This document shows positions 15,988 through 20,298 of a stretch of DNA of 20,298 nt, piece after piece (positions within the stretch are counted from its first letter, which is position 1; each line of letters opens with the position of its first letter). Position numbers and translations under genes: made by a program. The DNA is from Bacteroidota bacterium (lineage in GTDB: Bacteria > Bacteroidota > Bacteroidia > Chitinophagales > Chitinophagaceae): NCBI GenBank assembly GCA_023391015.1, contig JAEWBT010000077.1, forward strand, positions 1 to 20,298, given 5' to 3'. The notes below the pieces were generated by a model. It was not told the origin of the DNA. It worked only from the letters and a program-made list of their open reading frames with translations, and did not search any database.

Positions 15988-16929
15988 ATGCCCACTCATT
16001 CGCTTTTCCGGGTCCGCTATTGGCGGGCGTACCCTTGGCCGATGCAGCTGTTGATGCTGTTTCTGCTCATTTTTACCCTGGCTTCTTTTTTCACCGCCAT
16101 CGCTGCCGTGGTGGTTCCGGCCGTTACCGGTCATCAGGCTGCCGAAGTACTGGGTGTTTCCAAAGACAGTCCGCGCAGCCTGATCAACGCAGCGCTTTTG
16201 ACGCAGGCACTCAGCCACATGAGCCTTTTCCTGTTGCCGTCGCTGCTTTTTGCGTATCTCTCCCACCCTGCGCCGCGCCGGTATCTGGGCCTACGCGCGC
16301 CGGGCAAACCGGTACAATGGGTGTTGGTTTTAGGGTGTATTATCGGTGCCGCACCAGTGTTTTTGGGATTAGATGCGCTGATGCGCCATCTGCTTTCGCT
16401 GAACGAGACGGCAGCGCAGCAAGCCAACGACCGGCTTACGGAAGCATTCTTATTTACCCAAACAAGCGGGCAAATGCTGCTTTCACTGTTTGTAGTGGCG
16501 TTGTTGCCGGCTTTAGGAGAAGAATTGTTTTTCCGGGGTGTGCTCTATCGGTTTGTGGCCAAGCGGGTGCAGAATGTTTGGTTCCCGATTTTGGCTTCGG
16601 CGGCGTTTTTTGCGGCGGTGCACTACAATCCGTCGGGCCTTCTGGCGATTTTTCTGGCGGGGATTCTGTTTGCTTTTTTCTATTACCTCACCGGCTCGCT
16701 GTGGCCTGGTATCCTGGCGCACTTCGTTTACAACGGTGCGCAGGTTGCTTTGATTAACTATGCCCAAAACCGGCCCGACCTGGTTCAGGCGCTGGAGGAG
16801 GGAACCATTCCGCCGGGCTATGTTGTGGGCGGGCTTATTTTGTTTGTAATTTCTTTTGGGATGCTTTGGAAAGCCCGCACGCCCCTGCCACCCGGCTGGG
16901 CGCAGGATGCAGACCCGAAAACAAGCTGA
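15988..16929 (+). CDS. CPBP family intramembrane glutamic endopeptidase
   Basis: A 313-residue multi-pass membrane protein of the CAAX-protease/Abi (CPBP, Rce1-like) family. The three catalytic motifs are complete: E178-E179-x-x-x-R183 (GEELFFRG), F208-x-x-x-H212 (FAAVH) and H245-x-x-x-N249 (HFVYN). Hydrophobic segments near 20-45, 70-92, 110-130, 163-176, 198-212, 217-239 and 277-293 predict seven or so helices. Bacterial members have been linked to prenyl-protein-like processing, bacteriocin immunity and other roles; the substrate here is unknown. It is the first of three plus-strand genes with cdsA and psd, which suggests envelope work, although the intervening hairpin at 16931-16960 could separate it. 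Its start follows the octamer array and a promoter-like element. Confidence 0.92.
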   Translation: MPTHSLFRVRYWRAYPWPMQLLMLFLLIFTLASFFTAIAAVVVPAVTGHQAAEVLGVSKDSPRSLINAALLTQALSHMSLFLLPSLLFAYLSHPAPRRYLGLRAPGKPVQWVLVLGCIIGAAPVFLGLDALMRHLLSLNETAAQQANDRLTEAFLFTQTSGQMLLSLFVVALLPALGEELFFRGVLYRFVAKRVQNVWFPILASAAFFAAVHYNPSGLLAIFLAGILFAFFYYLTGSLWPGILAHFVYNGAQVALINYAQNRPDLVQALEEGTIPPGYVVGGLILFVISFGMLWKARTPLPPGWAQDADPKTS

Positions 16930-16930
16930 T

Positions 16931-16960
16931 TTTCCGGAAAAAGCCTTTGATTTCCGGAAA
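16931..16960 (+). terminator. Two TTTCCGGAAA boxes forming a hairpin between the CPBP gene and cdsA
   Basis: TTTCCGGAAA occurs at 16931-16940 and 16951-16960. Because the 10-mer is its own complement, the two copies can pair as a 10-bp stem with a 10-nt loop. A weakly T-rich stretch (taaatttctctcttttt) follows. It starts 2 nt after the CPBP stop and may attenuate transcription into cdsA. Confidence 0.5.
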
Positions 16961-16991
16961 TAAATTTCTCTCTTTTTAAAATCCCTTCCCT

Positions 16992-17867
16992 GTGCCTTTA
17001 GATAAAAAAACGTTGTTGGTTCGCACCGGCTCGGCGGTGGTGTTTGGTGCCATCATGCTGGCCGGACTGCTGGGGCCGCTGTGGGCGTTTGCGCTGCTGG
17101 CCTTGCTGATTCACTTTCTGTGTCTGAGCGAAGCCTTCCGGCTGTCTGATGCCATCCTGAAGCAACGGCCTGCATTCGCAACTCAATTCATTGCCCAGGT
17201 GTGTGGCTTGTTGTTTTTGATTGCGCTGATGTTGCCCATCCTGCTGCAAAGGCCGTTTTTCTCCACGCCCGACGAGGTAGCCACTCACGCTATGCCGCGT
17301 ATGTTGCCGGGCTTTTTTGCAGTAGCGCTTTTGCTGTATCCCGCCGTTCTCTTGCTGCAAACCGCGCTCTCCAAAACCACTACGCCAATAGCCGCTGCGA
17401 GCGCCTTCACAGGACATCTCTACATCACGCTGCCGCTTTCGCTTCTTTTTCTGTTGCGCGTTGCGGACGGTGCTTTTCCCATTATCCTGATTGCTGCTAT
17501 CTGGATCAACGACACGTTTGCCTATCTCTCCGGTTCGCTCATTGGTCGCACGCAGATGACGGAAATCTCCCCTAAAAAAACCTGGGAAGGAACGCTTGGC
17601 GGTGCGTTGCTCACCGTGGCTGCCGCTGCGGTTTTCAGTTATTTCCAACCCCAGTATTCCTACACCTTAACCATCGGCCTGGCCCTTTGCGCTGCCCTTC
17701 CCGGCACGCTCGGCGACTTGCTGGAAAGCCGCCTCAAGCGGCTGGCAGGCGTGAAAGACAGTGGCGCGATCATGCCCGGCCACGGCGGCGCGCTGGACCG
17801 GTTCGATTCGCTGCTGATCGCCACACCGTTTGCGTTTTGCTACCTCTACCTCATCGACTTGCTGTAG
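16992..17867 (+). CDS. cdsA: Phosphatidate cytidylyltransferase
   Basis: CdsA converts phosphatidic acid and CTP to CDP-diacylglycerol, the precursor of bacterial phospholipids, at the inner membrane. The 291-residue, multi-helix protein carries the full family signature at residues 246-270 (SRLKR, then KD at 255-256, then GHGGALDR), plus IWINDTFAYLSG (170-181) and SPKKTWEG (193-200), both typical. Translation starts at GTG (16992); I see no in-frame ATG giving a better N-terminus. It is followed on the same strand by psd, the next lipid gene, with 138 nt between that include repeats and a promoter-like element. The phosphatidylserine synthase that connects the two steps is not in the window. 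Confidence 0.96.
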   Translation: MPLDKKTLLVRTGSAVVFGAIMLAGLLGPLWAFALLALLIHFLCLSEAFRLSDAILKQRPAFATQFIAQVCGLLFLIALMLPILLQRPFFSTPDEVATHAMPRMLPGFFAVALLLYPAVLLLQTALSKTTTPIAAASAFTGHLYITLPLSLLFLLRVADGAFPIILIAAIWINDTFAYLSGSLIGRTQMTEISPKKTWEGTLGGALLTVAAAAVFSYFQPQYSYTLTIGLALCAALPGTLGDLLESRLKRLAGVKDSGAIMPGHGGALDRFDSLLIATPFAFCYLYLIDLL

Positions 17868-17874
17868 TAGAGAC

Positions 17875-17940
17875 GCCCAAACCGGGCATCTCCCCAAACT
17901 GGACTCCTCTTCAGTAATAAAGGCGCTCAAATTGGGTATC
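17875..17940. repeat. Three degenerate REP-like palindromes between cdsA and psd
   Basis: Three related 16-nt units: GCCCAAACCGGGCATC (17875), CCCCAAACTGGACTCC (17892) and GCTCAAATTGGGTATC (17925). The first can fold with its flank (GAGAcGCCC/GGGCaTCTC, loop AAACC) into an 8-bp stem with one mismatch. The starts are 17 and 33 nt apart. They look like decayed copies of a short intergenic palindrome. The first hairpin lacks a T-tract, so I do not call it a terminator. Confidence 0.5.
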
Positions 17941-17968
17941 ATTACCGGAAAACGCGACAGGCAACGCC

Positions 17969-17976
17969 TATCTTTG
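17969..17976 (+). promoter_or_regulatory. Putative -7 promoter element of psd
   Basis: TATCTTTG followed by GCCGCC is an exact match to the Bacteroidota TAnnTTTG element, 29 nt before the psd ATG. No clear -33 box at the usual distance. It suggests psd can be transcribed separately from cdsA. Confidence 0.6.
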
Positions 17977-18005
17977 GCCGCCTTTTAAGATTTAAAATCT
18001 CCCTT

Positions 18006-18671
18006 ATGACGCTTCACCGCGAAGGAACCAAATACATTGCGCTGGCTACCCTGCTCTGGGCCGCTATTGGCGCAATCAGCTGGATGTATGTGCGCGATGT
18101 GCCCCTGCTTTTCTGGGCTATCAATATTGTGTGCTTTTTGCTGTGGTTCTGGATTGTATGGTTCTTCCGCTTGCCGAAACGCGATTTTTCGGTGGGCGAA
18201 AACGTGGTGATTGCACCAGCCGACGGCAAAGTGGTGGTGATTGAAGAAACCTACGAGCCGGAATATTTCAAGGATAAACGCCTTCAGGTAAGCATCTTTA
18301 TGAGCCCGCTAAATGTGCACGTGAACCGCGTGCCGATTGATGGCGTGGTGAAATACATGAAGTATCACGCCGGAAAGTATCTTGTGGCCTGGCACCCCAA
18401 AAGCTCTACGGAGAACGAACGCACCACTATGGTGATTGAAAATCCACACGCCACCCTGCTGCTGCGCCAGATTGCCGGTGCCCTGGCCCGCCGCATCAAA
18501 TACTATGTGAAAGAAGGGCAGAAAGTCTCGCAGAACGAAGAATTCGGGTTTATCCGCTTCGGCTCGCGGGTGGATATTTTCTTTCCGCTGGGAACGGAGA
18601 TAGATGTTAAAATCGGCGAAACCGTCAAAGGCGGGATTACGGTTTTAGGAAAAATCGGAGTACATTCGTAG
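18006..18671 (+). CDS. psd: Phosphatidylserine decarboxylase family protein
   Basis: Psd decarboxylates phosphatidylserine to phosphatidylethanolamine, using a pyruvoyl group made by self-cleavage. The 221-residue length is that of the short (archaetidylserine/PSD-A-like) form found in Bacteroidota. Two hydrophobic segments near the N-terminus (about 11-29 and 33-54) anchor it. The core has APADGKVVVIEE (70-81), MSPLNVHVNRVP (99-110) with conserved His105, and the cleavage site RFGSRVD (184-190), where cutting before Ser187 would create the pyruvoyl group. The start ATG follows a good -7 element. Its place after cdsA fits a phospholipid cluster. Confidence 0.94.
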   Translation: MTLHREGTKYIALATLLWAAIGAISWMYVRDVPLLFWAINIVCFLLWFWIVWFFRLPKRDFSVGENVVIAPADGKVVVIEETYEPEYFKDKRLQVSIFMSPLNVHVNRVPIDGVVKYMKYHAGKYLVAWHPKSSTENERTTMVIENPHATLLLRQIAGALARRIKYYVKEGQKVSQNEEFGFIRFGSRVDIFFPLGTEIDVKIGETVKGGITVLGKIGVHS

Positions 18672-18708
18672 CGTTATTTCAAACCCATTTTCAACACCTT
18701 TTCATCCC

Positions 18709-18924
18709 ATGAAAAAAATCACCCTCCTGCTGTCCGGCCTGATGATTGCTTTTGGTTCTTTCGCCGGCGACGGCAAGGCCTGCTGCAAAGGCAAGAAAGA
18801 AGCCTGTGCTAAGGAAAAGAAAGAAGCCTGTGCTAAAGGCAAAGGTTGCTGCAGCAAGAAAAACACGGAAACAGCCAAAGCTGAAACCGCGCTTAAACCA
18901 GTAGCGGCTGCCGAAAAGAAATAA
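18709..18924 (+). CDS. Small exported Cys/Lys-rich protein
   Basis: A 71-residue protein whose first 19 residues (MKKITLLLSGLMIAFGSFA) form a good signal peptide. The mature part has six cysteines in a near-symmetric order, CC (25-26), C33, C41, CC (47-48), set in Lys, Ala, Glu and Gly. KKEACAK is repeated at 29-35 and 37-43, encoded by a 24-nt direct repeat (18793 and 18817). The tail is Ala/Lys/Glu-rich without cysteine. I recognise no family. The composition suggests metal binding, redox or a disulphide-linked periplasmic peptide, but a low-complexity envelope protein is also possible. It starts 37 nt after psd, and a strong palindromic terminator follows. Confidence 0.72.
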   Translation: MKKITLLLSGLMIAFGSFAGDGKACCKGKKEACAKEKKEACAKGKGCCSKKNTETAKAETALKPVAAAEKK

Positions 18925-18949
18925 GGGTCTGAAGTACACTCGACCAGAC

Positions 18950-18981
18950 AAAAAAGTTCCGGAAATTTCCGGAACTTTTTT
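18950..18981. terminator. Perfect 32-nt palindromic bidirectional terminator
   Basis: The 16 nt at 18950-18965 (six A, G, then TTCCGGAAA) are exactly complementary to 18966-18981, ending in six T. It lies between convergent genes (the Cys-rich gene on plus, the DciA-like gene on minus), so it fits a shared terminator. Its core is two TTCCGGAA sites 10 nt apart. Confidence 0.85.
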
Positions 18982-19073
18982 ATTGGATCAATGGCCATAC
19001 TTACCCACCCTTCCGTTTGTCTTTCTGGTATTTTTCCGCAATACCTGTTGCGCCCTTGTTTTTTCTTCCCCTG

Positions 19074-19355
19074 CTACCGGATCATAATCTCGCTCACGAC
19101 ATTGCTGCCGAGATATTCGTTGATGTGCGCAATGAGGCGGGGCTTGCTAAAAAGCAGTTCCTGCTTCAGGGCGGCAATGCCGGTGGTAATGATGAGCGTA
19201 GTGCCGTTGAGGCTGATGTTGTTGGTGTACCGGGCCACGGTTTTGCCCACGATCTGTTCCCACTCGTTGCAAATGCGGTGCTCGTTTACAGCCGGCGTCC
19301 AGCGGCTGTCTTCCAGCATGCGGTTGATGGCTTCTCCAATACTATACTGACCCAT
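19074..19355 (-). CDS. DUF721 / DciA-like protein
   Basis: A 93-residue protein of the DUF721 family, whose characterised member DciA is the ancestral loader of the DnaB replicative helicase. Recognisable features are IGEAINRMLEDSRW at the N-terminus, NEWEQIVGKTVARYTNNISL in the middle, and LIITTGIAALKQELLFSKPRLIAHINEYLG at the C-terminus, giving the compact KH-like fold. The short length is usual for Bacteroidota members, which lack the long C-terminal extension of some proteobacterial DciA. A helicase-loading role is inferred from family only. It is transcribed divergently from rpsO and convergently with the Cys-rich gene. Confidence 0.85.
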   Translation of the reverse strand: MGQYSIGEAINRMLEDSRWTPAVNEHRICNEWEQIVGKTVARYTNNISLNGTTLIITTGIAALKQELLFSKPRLIAHINEYLGSNVVSEIMIR

Positions 19356-19505
19356 AGGGCAAATGTAGCGTGAGGTTGGAAGCGTTGCAATAGCGGAAAA
19401 ATGGCACCTGAGCGGAAAGGCGCGCTGGCATTGATTTATCCAAAACAGAAAAATGTTTAGGGGAATATTTTCCGGAAAATTACCCTTTTCATTTCTTTTT
19501 TCCCT

Positions 19506-19513
19506 TACCTTTG
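19506..19513 (+). promoter_or_regulatory. Putative -7 promoter element of rpsO
   Basis: TACCTTTG followed by CCG matches TAnnTTTG exactly, 44 nt before the rpsO ATG, leaving a leader of about 38 nt. T-rich sequence precedes it. A TTCCGGAA site lies 28 nt upstream of it at 19470. Confidence 0.6.
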
Positions 19514-19557
19514 CCGACCGAAATTCTGCGAAGTTTAATTACAAAGACCACTTTATA

Positions 19558-19830
19558 ATGTCTCACCTGACTGCCGAAGCAAAGAAAAACCTGTTTGAAA
19601 CCTATGGCGGCAGCGCCACCAACACCGGCTCTATCGAAGCCCAGGTAGCCATGCTGACCGAGCGTATCAACCACATCTCGGCCCACATCAAGCAAAACAA
19701 AAAAGACTTTAACTCCAACCGGGGCCTCATCAATATGGTTGGCCGCCGCAAACGTATGCTTCAGTACATGCAGCGCACTAACCTGAGCGGCTACCGCGCC
19801 CTCATCGAGAAGCTTGGCCTGCGTAAGTAA
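19558..19830 (+). CDS. rpsO: 30S ribosomal protein S15
   Basis: S15 binds 16S rRNA early in small-subunit assembly and helps form an intersubunit bridge. The 90-residue product is full length for the family, with ETYGGSATNTGSIEAQVAMLTERI near the N-terminus split over the first helices, then KDFNSNRGLINMVGRRKRMLQYM and the end LSGYRALIEKLGLRK. An in-frame ATG 105 nt upstream (19453) would add 35 non-conserved residues and would lie before the promoter-like element, so the start at 19558 (MSHLTAEAKK) is preferred. A terminator follows, then pnp, in the widely conserved rpsO-pnp order. Confidence 0.97.
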   Translation: MSHLTAEAKKNLFETYGGSATNTGSIEAQVAMLTERINHISAHIKQNKKDFNSNRGLINMVGRRKRMLQYMQRTNLSGYRALIEKLGLRK

Positions 19831-19857
19831 GCACCCGCCGCGGTCTTAAATCCTCTG

Positions 19858-19889
19858 CCCAACCTGCACCCGTGCCGGTTGGGTTTTTT
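19858..19889 (+). terminator. Rho-independent terminator after rpsO
   Basis: CCCAACC (19858-19864) pairs with GGTTGGG (19877-19883), with an inner GCAC/GTGC pairing, and six T follow (19884-19889). It lies 28 nt beyond the rpsO stop, between rpsO and pnp, so pnp probably depends on read-through or its own promoter. Confidence 0.8.
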
Positions 19890-20048
19890 GGTTTTAAAGA
19901 GAAATTTCCGGAAAAAGAGCAACCATCCTGCCCTATCCATGTTGCTTCCTGACTTATCATTGCACCGCCCAAAAAGCGTTTTTTAAACTTTTATCCCGCC
20001 GCTGCCCAAAGCTGAAACAGCGGTTTATTACCAAACCAACACAACTGT

Positions 20049-20298
20049 ATGTTGAATCTCCAACCCACCTCGGTGTCCTTTACGCTCGATAACGGACAAG
20101 AGGTAACCCTTGAAACCGGCAAGCTGGCCCGCCAGGCCGACGGCGCGGTGCTGCTGCGCTGTGGCAACTGTATGATTCTGGCCACCGTCGTGGCGGCCAA
20201 AGAACCCCGCCCCGGTCAGTCGTTCTTTCCGCTCACCGTCGATTATCAGGAGAAATTTGCTTCTGCCGGTCGCATTCCCGGAAATTTCTTTAAGCGCG
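20049..20298 (+). CDS. pnp: Polyribonucleotide nucleotidyltransferase, 5' part
   Basis: PNPase degrades RNA 3' to 5' by phosphorolysis and takes part in mRNA turnover. Only the first 83 codons are in the window; the frame is open to the edge. The translated N-terminus includes LETGKLARQADGAVLLRCGN, then MILATVVAAKEPRPGQSFFP, then LTVDYQEKFASAGRIPGNFF and KR, which matches the first RNase PH domain of the family, including the conserved FPLTVDYQEK and GRIPG segments. The start ATG at 20049 is chosen because the homology begins a few residues after it. The position after rpsO supports the assignment. Confidence 0.95.
   Translation, partial: MLNLQPTSVSFTLDNGQEVTLETGKLARQADGAVLLRCGNCMILATVVAAKEPRPGQSFFPLTVDYQEKFASAGRIPGNFFKR

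Noticed and set aside
19453..19557. A longer rpsO start adding 35 residues.
   Set aside because: The added residues are not part of S15, and the promoter-like element at 19506 lies within this stretch.

Overview
The window looks like chromosomal DNA from a member of the Bacteroidota, most likely of the Chitinophagia/Saprospiria type. The evidence is a TonB-dependent receptor with an N-terminal carboxypeptidase-regulatory-like domain, a PorV/PorQ-type outer-membrane protein beside a very large secreted protein with a type IX secretion-like C-terminus, and several upstream elements matching the Bacteroidota -7 consensus TAnnTTTG. The short Bacteroidota-style phosphatidylserine decarboxylase and the order DciA-like / rpsO / pnp fit as well. 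No rRNA, tRNA, transposase, integrase or CRISPR array was seen. Most of the window is core genome.

Layout. 1-1425 (minus strand): a HIT-family nucleotide hydrolase and greA, separated by a 7-nt-period simple repeat. 1486-10608 (minus strand): an envelope block read as TonB-dependent receptor, then a 1352-residue secreted protein, then a PorV/PorQ-like protein, probably one transcription unit with a long hairpin before the last gene. 10694-12417 (minus strand): rsmA and a D-2-hydroxyacid dehydrogenase joined by an ATGA stop/start overlap. 12547-12810 (minus strand): a small two-helix membrane protein. 12811-13409: a roughly 600-bp gene-free stretch holding a 22-nt-period array of imperfect palindromes and a strong plus-strand terminator. 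13410-15371 (minus strand): dxs. 15477-15854 (minus strand): a four-helix bundle gene bracketed by inverted 8-nt-period repeats. 15988-18671 (plus strand): a CPBP membrane protease, cdsA and psd, which suggests membrane-lipid functions. 18709-18924 (plus strand): a tiny exported Cys/Lys-rich protein. 19074-19355 (minus strand): a DUF721/DciA-like protein. 19558 to the end (plus strand): rpsO and the 5' part of pnp.

How the genes may work together. The receptor, giant protein and PorV-like protein plausibly form a surface module, in which the PorV-like protein helps deliver or hold the giant protein and the receptor handles a ligand or acts as part of the surface complex. CdsA makes CDP-diacylglycerol and Psd makes phosphatidylethanolamine; the phosphatidylserine synthase that links them is not in the window.

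The most unusual signals are not protein-coding. (1) The 8-bp palindrome TTCCGGAA occurs 21 times by my count, against about 0.3 expected, and pairs of copies build the stems of several intergenic hairpins. (2) A phased array of 17-nt imperfect palindromes at 22-nt spacing lies between dxs and the small membrane protein gene. (3) The four-helix bundle gene sits between inverted octamer arrays, and a similar heptamer array abuts the HIT gene start. None of these is explained by the genes present. Repeats (1) and (2) are the best candidates for something undescribed.
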